Counted from the first letter of the stretch, positions 1 to 13,700 are shown. The stretch: DNA of 64,000 nt from Monocercomonoides exilis (GCA_001643675.2 LSRY02000008.1:1738001-1802000); one strand, 5' to 3'. A program made the numbers and translations. Notes: a model not told the origin generated them from the sequence alone.

Positions 1-1220
1 GACATTTTCATTTTTAAGTTTGTTGGAGAGATTGGGGCAAATAACTGAAACAGGAGATTGAAATCAGTTTGGACAGAACAATGCGCCTTTCTTTTGGAGA
101 AGAAGGACAAGACATTGATTTTACGGACTGAGGAGGGATGGAACTGCTTTTTCATTGCTTGGCTTGAGCGAAAAACGAGAAAAACAGACAGTTTGCGTAA
201 TACGGCAGCTGGAGGCAAATTACAGGCAAAATGGACTTTGAACCATTGCTATCGCCTTTTGCATTGCATCATCGAAGGGTTATTCACAAGGAGAGCAGAA
301 CGAGGTTGCGATGCTGAAGATATCTTCTGACAGAAGACACATAGTATTCAAACTTGAAAATAACATCGCATTCACCAACTTTATCATCTTCATCTCTATC
401 ATCGCCATCACCGCTGTCATTATCTTCTTCATCTTCATTAAAATTATATTGAAGCATTTTTATTATTTGTGTGTTATTCGAGCGGAATCAGTGCCGAGAA
501 TTGGAAATGAAGCAAGTTTTTGGAAGCAGAACAGAATCACTTTCATTGGCAATGAAACATACAAGGGAAGCAAGGTTTTTGTTGGCAGAAAAGAACAATA
601 TTTTGAGAGGCATTCGAAGAAGAAGAAGAAAGTGTGAAGATTGGCGATAAATATATTTCAGAGTTTGTTTTGTATTATTTTTCCTCCAATTTTTCAAACA
701 TTTTATTTTTTTTTTTTGAGGGATTGAGATTTATGGAAGGACATTTTCAGGCAACGAATGAACATGTATTTGATGAGAAAGCATGACAATTTTTTGAGAA
801 TATCGAAGAATGAGCTGGAGGAAATCAATGAAATGAATGGAGGGGGGCTTTGAAGATTTGTGCAGCGATTTGAAAAGGGAGGCAACAGAAAATAATCGGA
901 AAATTGAGGAAATGGCTGAAGAAGAAATGTGACAGGAAGTCAAGAAGGATATGAAGATGAAGAAAAGGAAGCAGATTGCGAAAGGAAAATAGTACTGGTT
1001 TGTGATATTTTGTATTACATTTTAAATATTTTTTTCTTTTTTTTATGACAGGGTTTTGCATGAATATCAAAAGGGATGAATGCGAATGGAATGGAGAAAG
1101 AAGGAAGAAAAACGGAAACAGAAGGAAAAAAGATTTAGGCGAAAACATTCCTATCAGAAGAGGCGAGCGAGACAAAAAAGATACTAAAACTTATTGGGAT
1201 ATTTTGCAAAATTTTTCTGA
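1..1220 (+). repeat. Leader repeat upstream of beta-helix copy 1
   Basis: This stretch matches 62,940-64,000 in the same orientation and 50,100-51,440 in reverse, but with many substitutions, so it is an older copy. Blocks run in the same order as in the other leaders: block A at 1-320, a TTC/ATC-rich block B at 335-445, block C at 465-655, a T-rich gap ending in AG near 660-720, block D from 720, and another T-rich gap ending near 1,050 before the last block. The T-rich gaps look like introns, but no splice pair could be proved. Stops interrupt every frame of block A. I assign no function. It may be a 5' exon series, a promoter region or a decayed neighbour gene. Confidence 0.6.
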
Positions 1221-2640
1221 ATGAAGGGGAAGAAGGAAGAAACGTTGAAGGAAAGAAATTTCTTGTCCAATCTTCAACCCCATTCCTCATCACCTTCAAT
1301 CCCTCTTGTTTCACTCTCAAACTCAGCAAATGAAGCATGCTCACCTTCAACGACTACATCATCCCAAACCTCATATCTAATGAATAGTTGTTCATTCTCA
1401 TCAGTTTGTGACGTTTATGATAGCGGGATTGTTCATTCCCTCAATGACCCCTTGACCTCTTTGACCACCTCAAACACCTCGTTTGTTGGGTGTTGCAGAA
1501 CAAAAATGTTGAATGCAATGGAACTGAAACTAATAAGAAACAACCAGAAAGACAGAACATAACAGCCAATGGACCGAATACATTCACGTGGTGTGAGTGG
1601 AGTGGATCGAAGACAACAGGAGAAAGCGATTCTGTTTCAGATGGAATATCGAGTGGCGGGGCTATCTGCATGTACAATCTCAATTCTGGAGAGCTCTCTG
1701 TTTCACATTGTCTGTTTAATAATTGCTTTGCATACAGCCGTGGAGGTGGAATTATGTGCAACACAATCAAGACTGTGCGTATCGAAAATAACATGTTGTC
1801 TTGCACAGCAACCATTACGGAGGAGGATTATACGTTGTAACGATTTCAACATGTGTACGAATCAGCGGATGTGAATTCAAAATTGTAAAGCAAATTATAA
1901 TGGAGGAGGTCTTGATCTTGATAATTTTAATGCCATAGGAGCAGGATGCATTCCAACAGAAAATGGAGAAGGGGAGAGTGCGTGTGTGTTTGACTGCAGT
2001 TTCACTTCATGCTCGGTGACAAATTACTACGGTGGAGGCATGTATTGTGCAAATATTCCAATCACGCAATTCAAAATGAGGAGCATTCAGTTTATTTCAT
2101 GTTCAGCATCGGCACATGGAGGTGGATTGGAGCTGTATCCATACAGACAAGCATCACAAAATGACGTGATTTATTGTTATTTTTTGTTCTTTCATGAATG
2201 CAAATGCTCTGCAGATACGCCATATGGTCATGATATGGTATATTATGATCGATATAATGTTTTCTTATCTTCGAATAATCCGTTCTATGAATGTTACACC
2301 ACAAACACAGATGACCAGAGGGTGCTATGGACATGATTATACGGATTCCAAGGGTTGGACATATCAGCACACAGAAAAGTGGGATTGGCTGAAGAGAGGA
2401 TTCTCAACCGATTTGTGGCTGTGAGTGGTGGCGGTGAAGAAGTTGTGTGGACTGGATGAGTCAAGTGCATGCAGAACCATTGGTGTTGCAGTTGAAAAGA
2501 GCGTGATTCAGGTGAGCCTGTCAGTCACGCTGATGGGAGGGGATCACACAAGCGAGGTGACAACAATTGAGATTGGAGAAAAGAAGATTTCAGTCATTGG
2601 GAAAGAAGAGAAACACGTTCGATTGGAACAGAAACAAATT
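1221..2640 (+). pseudogene. Beta-helix (Pmp-like) family copy 1, decayed
   Basis: The copy carries the family features: the FSSVCDVYD segment, SGGAICMYNLNSG, C-x-F-x-x-C rungs followed by GGG, YGHD, and the second-domain start with LCGLDESSACRTIG. It is truly broken. A base is lost near 1,500 (the CCRTRNVEC region changes frame), bases are lost near 1,840 and 2,330, and the second-domain start near 2,430 is altered. The KLTFFNIST strand is missing after VSLS near 1,318. After the KKISVIG motif the sequence switches near 2,640 to a tail unrelated to that of copies 7 and 11 but homologous to the tail of copy 10. Unlike most other copies, the damage is not limited to homopolymers, so this is a genuine pseudogene. 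Confidence 0.7.
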
Positions 2641-3470
2641 TTTTATATTTCATCATTCTCTTCTTTATCTTTTTCTGCTCATTCTTTCTTCTCCCTATTT
2701 ATCAACTATCCTCGAGAAAAAGTGATTCAACAGCTTCAGCTCATTTCATGTCAACTATTAATCTACAAAAATCTTATTTTCAACATCCCTTCTCCTGTTA
2801 TTTTTCCGAGCAGATATTTGAGACAACAAAGAACTCGGAGCAGAAAGACAGATTCAGAGCATTTGTTGATACTGCTAATTGCGAAGGATATGCTTAATAT
2901 TCATTTGTTCTTTCCAACTTTTTCATCAATAATTTTTATTTGTTCAAAAAAGCTTTTTATCCCTCTTTTTATTCCTCATCTTCTTCTTCATCCTCATCTC
3001 AATTTTTTATTCTTTCTTTTCCTTTTCTTTCATTTTGTTTCCTTGTGTTATCTTTTATTATTGTTCTTTTATCAAATTAAAGTGAATAACAATGATATTT
3101 TTTTTAACTTTTTCTTTATTGGATGAAAATTGATTGGGACAACACGTGTCGATTGAACGACATACTGTGTGAGAAAAACAAAAATCAAAACAAAGGAGAA
3201 AACAAAAGAAAATAATGTTGAATGTCATGGAGAAATAGGATTGTCCATTTTCAAGGAAAGCTTTTCAGCTCCAAATGGCTATTCGATGCATCGGCTGGCT
3301 GAAAATATAAACATGCGTGATAATAAAATTCAATCTGTTGATCAAATAATGTTGGCGAAAGCCAAAAACAAAAATCTGTTTGACAAAAATGAAAAAGAAA
3401 AATCTAATTCGAAAATAATCAAAGAAAAAAAGAATAAAAATTATAAGAATATTTAAATACCATCGAAATT
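2640..3470 (+). other. Non-genic tail of copy 1
   Basis: The part at 2,750-2,900 aligns by eye with the reverse complement of 48,140-48,300 downstream of copy 10. Both copies therefore carried the same replaced 3' end, encoding first a Phe-rich hydrophobic stretch and then a charged stretch. The remainder is T-rich, then A-rich from 3,160. I see no gene in it. Confidence 0.5.
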
Positions 3471-4240
3471 GATGAAGCAAATGATGATATCCTCACACTC
3501 AGAAGATAAATTCGTCATTATTTCGCAAGTGCTTCTTCCACACCAACACCAACTCCAATGCCAACACCAACAGACAGCACAACAGCTGAGCCTCATCTCT
3601 TCCAATTGGCCACTTCTCAAAATGACAAATTTCTTTCTTTTTCTCTCTTTTTCTCTCTTTCTCTCTTTCTCTCTTTATGTTTCTCCTGTTTCGCAGTTGC
3701 ATCTCAAATCATTCGCATCTTCTATCTGACAAAGCACACAGCCTTCTTCTGCTCTGCTTATCCCCCTTGCTGTCTCAGATGGCCACACACACGCACACAC
3801 ACAAACACCTCTTCCTTTCCCAATGCAACAAATTGGCGCTCAATTCCTCATCAAGAATTCATTTCTTGCCTTTGAAAAAAGATACCCATGTTGAAAAGAA
3901 AAATCGTGAAAATTGTGCTTTTCTTCTTCTTTTCCCTCTTTTCTGATGAAAAATCAATTGATCAAAAAAATAAATAAATCAATTAATCAATAAAACAAAC
4001 AAACAAACCTTCAAACATCATCAATTTGAATGTCTCTTCACCCATTTTCCCCTTCCATTGCAAATATCAAATGAATATTTCATCCCATCTTCATTTCTTC
4101 ATCCAAATTGCTTGGCTGTTTCCTCCTCAATAAAGAAAGCAATTAGCGAATAACGCTCTTCATTCATCTCTCTGCCTCAATCGCCTTCTTCTGATCTGTC
4201 ATTGAAATGTGATTGAAACAAACAACGAAGAAATAATTTC
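3471..4240. other. Intergenic, pyrimidine-rich
   Basis: This stretch contains a short CT-type microsatellite at 3,631-3,677, a CA run near 3,785 and A/T repeats near 3,960-4,010. The open frames here are low complexity. No gene can be supported. Confidence 0.6.
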
Positions 4241-5360
4241 ATTTTCGTTATAAGAACTTTTTGTGTGAATCAGTGAAGAATGATGATGTTGTTGTTGAAG
4301 ATGGCTTCGTATTCCAACAAATGCTGCAATCAAATAGAACCAATGATGGCAGGGGAAGGATGTTCATCATTGATTGAATGGCAAATGGCAGTCTCGTTGT
4401 CTTTTCATATCGTTTCTTTGGTAGAGTTTCTCCACTGAGGCTGAAATTGGTGGTAAGACAATGAATGTGGTGAAGAAATATGTAGAATTTCTTTGTAGGA
4501 GGACAATAATATGCTTGGTCGAAAATCATGTTCCGAGGCTCCAATAACGCTTCTTTGGAGGGAACGGTGAATAACTCAAAAGGATCAGTGAAAAATCATC
4601 AAGACTCAATCTGCAAAAATGCTTGCGAGCTTCATCAGCTCAATCCATGATACGAATTATTGCATTTCGCTCATTTTGGAGACAAACAAATCGCTTTGTT
4701 CAAATCAACGGAGAAATTGTGACAAGCAACCAAAAAATCGTCATCGGCTCAAGTCGGCAAAGACATCGAAGAGAAAATATCGGATATACGCTTGATCATG
4801 TAGCAATACTCCAAATATTCTCATTCCACGTGATTTGTGAGGGATTCAGTTCTGCAATGTTTTGTAAAAAAAATAATAAATTCAAATACTGCATCGGTTG
4901 TTGTCCAAAAAATAGTGCATGAAATCCATGTGGCAGGATTCATGTTTGGCAATATGCAACCAGTATTTCGAGCAATCGCACTCAATCTTGAGTGTTCATG
5001 AAAACATCTCGTTTCTTGTCGTTTCCCCTCCTTTCACACAAAACACAAAATGGAAAGATTCGCTGAAGCTGCTCGTGCGCCAGACTCTGTTGGTGGATGC
5101 CCAGCAACTGCGAGTGTCTTTTTGTGGAACAACTGCTGGAACAAACAGAATGAGGAAAGTTAGTGATTTCGATGCAAAACTGTTCATTGTTCGTTCCAAA
5201 AAAGACATGTCATTTTCGGTAATGAAGCACCTGGCAAGCCTCTCCATTCTGCTCGCGATGTCACATCGTTGCTCAAGAAGTATTCGGTGTTTCTGGAGAA
5301 AAAAAATAAGTTTTGTTCTCACAAAATCACATTCCAACTTATATTTCGATCAATAAATTA
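4241..5360 (+). other. Possible decayed coding region, unrecognised
   Basis: Several short plus-strand segments read like ordinary protein (around 4,260-4,440, 4,620-4,800 and 4,880-5,310). They are separated by stops and frame changes, and their composition is less AT-rich than the flanks. I could not assign a family. It is either an old pseudogene with introns or chance. Confidence 0.25.
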
Positions 5361-7148
5361 GAAAAAAACAATCAATCAACTTGAATTCAACAAAAAATAA
5401 AGATAATAAATTATTATTAATTGTGATTATTGTTGATAGTTGTTTTGTTGCAAAAGGCGAGTTTTGAATCGTTTCTTTTTTGAAAAAAATATATTTGAAA
5501 AATTCGAAATAAATATCATTTCAAGGAATTTGGACAAGATAACAGTGAATCCGCAAACCGTGATATCAAAAACTCTTTGTCTAAATATCTTGTTGATTTG
5601 AACAAAAAAAATCATATTTTTCATTTTTTGATTTGAAAGAATAACAGTGATTCATTAAAATTCACTTCAAAAAGAAGAATAAACTGATTAGAATTTAAAA
5701 GTCAAAATCTATTTGATTTGAATGATTTATTGAACCGAGAACACATTTCCTTTTTAATATCCAAAAGAAATTGAAATTTTGTACTCCGTCGAGTTCAGTA
5801 GTATTATCTCTTCAAGGTTGAAACATTATTTCAGTTCGGTCAATGACATGGAGAATGAATGACAGAAAGAAATATGAGATAAAGGATGGAACTTCAATCA
5901 CTTTTTATAAAAAATACGAATAGTGAATAAAATTTATAGTTTTTAAAAAAAACACTTAAAATAAAAATTGTTTGAAAAACACATATTCCTTGTTTCCAAA
6001 CAATATTTCATCAAAATTCTTGTATTTCATAACAAACATGAAAAAGAAATTTATTCATGATTTCCAGCCAGAATGTTGAGTTTATTTGGAGAAGAGAAGT
6101 TATGATGAATTGTGAAAAAAAATGCTTGAAAATCAACATTCTAAATGAAGTCGGATATTTGTTTTGCACCTGAATTGATGTCTGGAAATATTTGTGGTTT
6201 CACAAAAATGATTGTTTCACAGAAAATGAAGATTTCCTTTGAAGGACTCAACACACATTCACACATTTGTTATTCAAAAGAAAAAGTCATACCAATCAGA
6301 TCGATTTTTCTTTTTTATTGGAGTGTGGGTGATTCTTTTTGATTTCACATTTTTCCTATCAATATTTTGGAATCAACAATTTGTCACAAATTCTTTGAAA
6401 TCAATCCATTATTTCAATAAAAATCTTGAATGATCTTTTCTGTCTTTCAATGACAATGTGTGTTTGGAAAACAATAATTTGAAAACATGTGACACTTTTG
6501 TTAAAATTCTTTTGCAAATAACTGCGAATCAGAAAATGACACATTCTCCGAAAAATGTTTTGATTTAAAAAACAATTATAAATATTCTCATTTGAATGCT
6601 TTCCCCAATTTAATCGTTTTATTTTGATTGAGCCCTTGCGTTTCAGTTGAGTGTTCGAAAAGAAGTGAAAAAGCAAAAACACTCAATCCCTTCAAATAAT
6701 CACAAACAAATCACAGAAAACATTTTCAACTCAATGAAAGATTCAGCCAGATTTTTGGGTGATTATTTTTGAAACCACAATTCTCATGCTGGATTGTTAT
6801 TCAACAAAAACAGCTTCATTCAAATGAATCCGCATCATTACTATTTTTGATTGTTTTTAGAAAAAGTTATTTTTCATGAACACAATTCAATTGATGTTTG
6901 AATAAAAAGAAAAGAAAAAGAAAACTCGGAATGTGCATGTTTTTTTTGAACAAAACAATAATATGTCATAAAGTCTGAAATATTAATCAAAATTCTGATA
7001 ATATTGAAAATTTTCGTTCTGTCTTTAAATTCATCCGTTATTTTTTTTCGTCCTTCTTTGAATTCACATGTTAAAAAAAATTTAAGAAACAAGAAACAAT
7101 TTTATAACTTTATTTTTTCCCATTGAAAACAGGAATAATTTGGGTCAT
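5361..7148. other. AT-rich intergenic
   Basis: No gene is visible; frames are short and low complexity. A copy of the terminal motif GGGTGATTATTTTTGAAA lies at 6,757-6,774, followed by CCACAA. A partial inverted partner (TTTGTGGTTTCACAAAAATG) lies near 6,190, which hints at an old terminal-inverted-repeat element between them. Confidence 0.5.
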
Positions 7149-7380
7149 TCATTTTGAAAAGTCGCAAATGTTTAATTTTCAAATAATTCAAAAATTTCAT
7201 ATTGTGTTCAAATTTTCGTTTCCACTTATGAATCTTCTTTCGAATGTGTGAAATAGCATCATCCTTAAATACATTCCATATTAGTGAAGTTTGGTGTATG
7301 CCAACGAAAATTTGAGCCAAATATGAAGTTTTTGATTTATTTGAAAATTTAACATTTGCGACTTTTCCAAAAGAATTAAC
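7149..7380. mobile_element. MITE-like element, family 2
   Basis: The ends are inverted repeats. The left end reads TTTTGAAAAGTCGCAAATG and the right end reads CATTTGCGACTTTTCCAAAA. The length is about 230 bases and there is no coding capacity. The same termini bound 31,997-32,246. This is the signature of a non-autonomous DNA transposon. Target-site duplications could not be defined by eye. Confidence 0.6.
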
Positions 7381-7922
7381 CATTTTTTTCAAATATCTCT
7401 TCTTTGATGAAAAAAGAAATGAAAGATCATATTTGAAAATTCAATAAAACAAACAAACAAATGAGTAAAAAAGATAATGATTTAAACAAAAAATACAAGA
7501 AATGAGATTATTCTGTTGAAGGTGAAAAAGATTTTTTGTTAGGCATAAGAATTTCATTCTTTATGAGTAATATTCACAAGATGATGAATATTTCATGAAA
7601 AGAATTATTTTCAATATTACTTTTTCAACAATCTTTTCTCTTTTCAAGAAATGAAAAAATGGCATTGAAGAGGTTTTTCTTCTTTTCTTCTTTTTCATTT
7701 ATTCTTGAAAAAATAACAAATATTTGAATTTTTGAAAAATTATTTCTTTTTCCATCTCGCAAAAAATCCATAAAAATTATAATGAAATGAAAACAATATG
7801 CATTTGAAAACAAAACACAACGAAATATGAATATAACAAATACAAAAAATCAAACAAATAACATGCAACTTTTGAGACATTGTCTTTCTCCATTTCTCAT
7901 TTGACAAAATTACTTTAAAATT
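7381..7922. other. AT-rich intergenic
   Basis: Only short low-complexity frames occur here. I see no gene or clear repeat. Confidence 0.6.
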
Positions 7923-9791
7923 CTAATGAATATATTTCACTTTCATAAAAACAACCACACTCGGCGAAGGACTTGCACTTGAGTTGCAATCAACCTCCAT
8001 GTGCAATAAACCAAGATGACCTGTCGTCACACTGAACAACGTTCCTACTGCTGATGATGATGAAAGGGCTCCTGTTCCAATCGAACTCTCCGTCCTCCCT
8101 TTCCCAATGACTGAAATTTTCTTCGATCCAATCTCAATTGTTGTTGTCTCGCTTGTGTGATTCCCTTCCATCAGTGTGACTGACAGGCTCACCTGGATCA
8201 CGCTCCGACTGACTGCAACACCAATGGTTCGGCATGCACTTGACTCATCCAGTCCACATAACTCTTCTGCGTTTCCTCCGCTCACCGCCACAAACCGATT
8301 GAGAATCCCTCTTTTCAGCCAATTCCACTTTTCGGTGTGCTTGTGGATCCAATTAGTACCATCATAGTGTTCATAAAACATTCTCCTATCATCAGCATTT
8401 GTAGTATAGCACTCGTAAAACGGATTACCAGAATCCAAAAATTGTTTGTGATAATCTGCATATGCAATATCATGGCCGAATGGAGGATTGGCCGAGCATT
8501 TGCATTCATGGAAGAAAAGGAAATAGCAATAAATAATATCATTTTGCGATGTTTGTCTATTCGGATACAATCTTAAACCTCCGCCATATGCAGTTGCAGA
8601 GCAAGAAATAAACTGAATGCTCCTCATTTTGAATTGCGTGGCAGGAACAGAAGCGCAATACATGCCTCCACCATAATTATTTGTAATTGAGCATGAAGTG
8701 AAACAGCAGTCAAACACGCACGCACTCTCCCTTCTCCATTTTCTGTTGGAATGAATCCTGTTCCTGAAACCTTGAAATCATTAAGATAAAGCCCTCCTCC
8801 ATAGCCAGAAGCCTGACAACTCCGAAATTCACATTCGCTGATTCGAGTGCATGTTGAAGTTGTATAAACACATATCCCTCCTCCAATCCATGTTCGAGCA
8901 GTGCACGAGTCGAATGTGTTATTTGTAATATCAACCGATTTGATGTTGTAGCAATGAATGCCTCCTCCCGAATAATACGCTTCACATCCACTGAACGAAC
9001 AGCATTTCACTGAAAGCGTTCCAGACGATAAGCTGAACATGCAGATTGCTCCACCATTCGAAGAGCCATCGGTGTATGAGCTAACTTCTCCTGTTGTCTT
9101 CGATCCGTTCCACTCGCACCAAGTGAATGAATTAGCTCCATTGGCTGTTGTGTTCTGTCTCCCTGGCTGTTTCTTATTATCTGCATTTCCTTCACATACA
9201 ACATTTCTTGTCCGACAACATCCAACGAATGATGTGTTCGAAACAGATAAGGAAGCCAAGGGGCTGTTCAGAGAAGGAACAATCCCATCATATGCATCAC
9301 AAACAGACGAAAATGAGCAACTGCTCATCAAACATGAGGCTTGGGTTGACGTAGTTGTTGAAGGTGAACATGCATCATTTGCTGTCGAGATGTTGAAAAA
9401 GTGAGTTTGGAGAGGGACATTAGGGAATAGAAGGGGATGACAGGAATGGGGCTGATGAGACACAAAAAGAAGAGAAATGTGATTCACTCACTGAAATACT
9501 CCCTTCAATGCCTTCTCCATCTCCATCTCCTTCTCTTCCTTTTCCTCTTCCTCTTTCTCCTCCTTCTCCTCCTTTTTCTTCATCTCCACTCTTCTCCCTT
9601 CCATGTCCCTTCCCTCCAAACAGCCTGCCTGAATAGATCTCTCTCCCTCTTCCCCACCCTTTCAATGTAATGTTTGTCAACACCCCAATGCTCCCACTCA
9701 CATCAAATGCCCCTGCCCCATCATCCTTCCCCATTCCCACAACACACCCTCTCACCACAACCACACTCCCCTTCCTTCCACTCACCCCCAA
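7923..9791 (-). pseudogene. Beta-helix (Pmp-like) family copy 2, two homopolymer frameshifts
   Basis: The copy reads in three consecutive frames, 9,791-9,420, 9,487-8,624 and 8,717-7,923. The first change near 9,421 is a GGG where copy 8 has GGGG. The second near 8,730 is a CCC where the others have CCCC. Both could be sequencing errors. Domains run in order: a VSGSIGVLTNITLKGW strand, a Gly/Glu/Arg-rich linker, the ISVSES...SSAPFLSSPSIP strand, five GG/GGG rungs, the GHD motif, then a second-domain start (AVSGGNAEELCGLDESSACRTIG). The 3' end follows the full-length type of copy 7 (LGLLHMEVDCNSSASPS) but stops early at VVVFMKVKYIH. It belongs to the same minus-strand series as copy 3. The product would be secreted or on the cell surface, by analogy only. 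Confidence 0.7.
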
Positions 9792-10438
9792 CCACCAGCC
9801 CTGCCCTCTTCATCTCAACTGATGAGTTCCACAACTCTCTCATATAAATATTTCTTCCTCTTCTTCTTTCTTTCTATTTTTCCTCAAGCATCCCTCAAAA
9901 TCATATAATCCATCTTCTCTTTCCCTTCTTTCTTCTCATTCACAGATTTTCATAAAACTTTCTCTTTCAATCGAAGTTCCAAAAAATATTTCTTCTTCTC
10001 AATCTCTCGTCAGACTCCTTCTTCTGTCATTTCATCAGTTTTTTTTTTTTTCTTTTCTTTTGGCATGATTGCACTATATGCCTCACAAAGCAATAAAAGG
10101 ACTCCTCTTCTATTCGTTTCCATTGTTGAGCCCGCATTTTCCTTTATCTATACAAAAACCGTTGAACCTTTTGCTGAGCAAAAATGTCAAAACGCCATCT
10201 TTCCATATTCCTTGCGAGTGCATTGGCATTGGGAATTTGTGCAAACATTCCAATATCATTAAAAGAAAATATTTGAAAAATTGAAAAAGAAAAATTGAAA
10301 AAGAAACATTTTTATTTCATGAGCTTCAAAAATAATCACACTTCATTTACATATTCTTCTTCATCATCATCTTTTGTCTTTCAAAATATTGCTCCTTTCT
10401 GCTTGCAAAACCCATCTGCTATGTCTCAGCTGCCAGTA
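9792..10438 (-). repeat. Leader-like region between copies 3 and 2
   Basis: On the minus strand this stretch follows copy 3 and precedes copy 2. Leader block C similarity begins at the end of copy 3 (10,390-10,560, with GAAGCTGAGATTGGAAATGA). Pyrimidine-rich and T-rich gaps follow. I see no independent gene. Confidence 0.45.
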
Positions 10439-12138
10439 TCACAGCCAATAGCATTGCTTCTCTTCTGCTCCAAAATTGTGCTCATTTCCAATCTCAGCTT
10501 CGCTCGCACTCGAACAATTCATGCAACCAAAATGTTTAAAATTGACGAGAATAACGAAGAAAGCGAAGAAGAGGAAGAAGATGAAAATTGTTGAATAAGG
10601 AAAAACAGCTTCTGTTCCAATCGAACTCTCCGTCCTCCCTTTCCCAATGACCGAAATCTTCTTTGATCCAATCTCAATAGTTGTTGCTTCGCTTGTGTGA
10701 TTCCCTTCCATCAGCGTGACTGACAAGCTAATCTGCACCTCACACATCTCAAACGCCTTCTTCACTGTCAGACACGGATATGTTTCATTTGACCCACACA
10801 ACTCAAAATTATCATTTCCACCAACAGAAACATATATCGTCTTATCCTTTAGCCAATCCACTTTTCTGTGTGTTGATATGACCAAGCACCTGCATCAGCA
10901 TAATTGTTGCAAAGCAGATCCTCTTATCATTTGTGTTTGTGGTGTAACATTCATGAAACGGATTTCCTGAATCCAAATACAGATTGTATGTATCGACATA
11001 CTCAATATCATGCCGTATGGATTAGTTGCATCCCTGCAATTGCATTCATGAAAGAAAAAAATAACAATAAGTTCCATTGACTGGTTTTTCTGTTTATTCT
11101 GGTCAATCTTAATCCTCCTCCCTCTTGTCGCGCCGAACATGAAATGAACTGTATGCTCCTCATTTTGAATGCAACTGGAACAGTGTACAACACATCCCTC
11201 CACCAATCAGAATTTACAACCGAGCATGAAGTGAAACTGCAGTCAAACACACACGCACTTTCCCCTTCTCCACTTTCTGTTTCAATGCATCCTGTTCCAG
11301 ATACCTGAAATGATTGCAATATTAATCCTCCTCCATAGCTTGATGCCTTGCAATTCCGGAATTCACAATCACTGATCCGAGCACATGATGAAATAGAGCT
11401 GGCATACATTCCGCCTCCATGTTGGTTTTGAGCTGTACACGCATTGAACACATTATTTTCGATATACACAGATTTGATTGTGTTGCACATAATTCCACCT
11501 CCACGGCTGTATGCAAAGCAATTATTAAACAGACAACGTGAAACTGAGAGCTCTCCATTTCCCTTGTTGTACATCCAAATTGCACCTCCACTCGATTTTC
11601 CATCAGCATACGAATCACTTTCTCCTGTCGTCTTCGATCCATTCCATTCACACCAAACAAATTTATTCGCTCCATTTTCTGTTGTATTTTGCCTCTCTGG
11701 AGTCAACTTTCTGTCTGAAGTTCCTTCACAAACAACATTCCTTGCCCGACAACATTTAATAAAAGAGGTGTTTGAAGCAGTCAGAGAAGTAAAGGGATTG
11801 TTGAGGGAAGTGACAATCCCGCCATCATATGCATCACAAACAGACGTAAATGAGCAGCTGCTCATCAGACATGTAGCTTGGGTTGACATTGTGGTTGAAG
11901 GTGAACATGCGTCATTTGCTGTTGATATGTTGAAAAATGTCAAATGAGAAAGAGATATAAGGGGTGAAGACTCATGATAAAAAATTGGCAAAAAAGAAGA
12001 AGTGCAACTCACACACAAAAATACTATCTTCGACGCTGTCTTCTCTTCCTCTGCCTCTTGGAGCAATCTGGCAAAATATTTAATAAATTCAAAATCCTTC
12101 TTCCCGCCTCTTCCGCTGCTTCTCAAAGGGATATCCAT
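10439..12138 (-). pseudogene. Beta-helix (Pmp-like) family copy 3, frameshifted
   Basis: An ATG at 12,138 opens a 376-residue frame to 11,008. Frame changes near 11,200-11,000 and 10,890 join it to the frame ending at 10,439. The N-terminus (MDIPLRSSGRGGKK) is shared with copy 5 and differs from the other copies. Then come the LTFFNISTANDACSPSTT segment, GGAIWMYN, rungs with GGG, and the second domain of the VSVGGNDNFELCG...PCLTVKKAFEMCE type. After RTESSIGTE the frame enters a very hydrophobic run (about 20 residues of F, I, L, V) and then leader block C sequence, so the gene tail is fused to the next leader. The hydrophobic run could serve as a membrane segment, or be chance coding from T-rich DNA. 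Confidence 0.65.
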
Positions 12139-13700
12139 AAGAGAAAAGCATCTTTTTCTTCAGTGCCACCAAATGGATACGGAACTCCAATGTTATTTGT
12201 CAACTGTTTTCCACAGAATCTCTTTTTCTTCTGTTGTCATTTCCTGTCTTCTTTCCAAATTCAATTTTCTCGCATATATTTTGAACACATGCAAGGGCTC
12301 CGGTATCAATAAAAAAACAGAAAAAAATAAAGAAAAATTACAGACAACGAAAATAAATATATTTCAATATAAAAAAGATGAAATTAAAAACAAAGTATTT
12401 TTATAAAAATAAAAATTAATAAATAAACTGTTCCTCTTTCTTTTTGCAATCTTCCTCTTCTCCTTCCTCTTCTTTTCCTGCCAGCCCCAGCCTATTCAGC
12501 ATTGCTTTCCTCCGTTCTTCACCTCGCAAACAGACCTCCCAGCCCTGTCACTTCTCAATGCTTCCAATGCTATTTCGTGCTATCCTCTCATTGCGCCAGA
12601 TCAATCTTCACTTTTGTCAATCATTTTCACAAAAAGCACATATCTCTTTGAAAATAAAACCATAAACAAACAAACAAATAAACAAATAAACAAATAAATA
12701 TCGAATTCACAAACGCAACATGTGTCAACATCCAGAAATGATAACTGCCCCCTTCCGCTTCCCTTCCCCTCCTCTTCCCTGTCCTTTCCGCTCAACTCTC
12801 CCTCCCCCAGCAAAGCACACGACCCACACCCTGACCATTTGCTTCATCGCAGCAACACCAAAACCCCAAGATGTCACCTCTCTCAGCCATCATTCACCCC
12901 ATTTTTCTGCCATCTTCCTTTGCTCTTTCCTTCTCATCCCATCTGCTCCCCTCTCCTGCTGCCAATTTCCAACACTTCCACAGCCTTCATCTTTCTGTTG
13001 CCTCTTCGCCTTTTTCCCTCCTCCCTTTCATTCCTCTATTGATTTATTTCATTTTTTCATATGTAATTTTCCATTTTTCTCTCTTTCTCTCTCTAAAACA
13101 TCACAATTCCCCAACCAACACTCTTCTGCTAGCATCCATTTCATTTGCAGTGTGCAACACTGCCCCCACCGTTACTGCCCGCAATACACATTATCCACAA
13201 CAAATCACAAGAATCAAAAAAACATAGCAAACACATCCTAACAACCTGCTGAAAACAAAAGGCAAAACATCCTCATCTTCTAAAATTTTCTTTCCTCTTG
13301 TCCTCCCTTCATCTCCACAATTCTCCCCAAAAAACACACAAAACAATCCCAATTATCGAATTTGCCAACAACCCAGACATCAAATCCCTTTCAAATTCAA
13401 AACACCCACAACCACCTCGCCGTAATGCAAATAACAGCCGTCATTGCACATCCACCGGCCTTTGCCTCAGTGCTCGGAGTGTACCGAGAAAAATACAATT
13501 TGTCTATTCCAGTCTTCAATTATGCATACGATCGTCACAATTTTGAAAAAAAGAAAAAACTGAAAACTACCTTTGTAAATGGGAGGGCATCAGACAATAA
13601 TATTTTATGGTGGATTTGCTGAATTATTGTTTTTGAAGGCGTCTTGTGCGACTGGGACTGGTGTTGAATTTGGAAAGACTTGAAGCGATTTTTTGTACAA
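12139..13700. other. Upstream region of copy 3, pyrimidine-rich
   Basis: The plus strand is C/T-rich at 12,430-12,640 and 12,740-13,090, so the minus strand is purine-rich and could encode Gly/Arg/Glu-rich peptides like the N-terminal linker of the beta-helix genes. A CAAATAAA-type repeat lies at 12,668-12,698. No intact gene is visible. It is duplicated at about 23,871-25,440. Confidence 0.5.

Noticed and set aside
12720-13241. Pro/Ser/Phe-rich frames in pyrimidine-rich DNA
   Set aside because: Low-complexity composition explains all three overlapping frames; no domain is visible.
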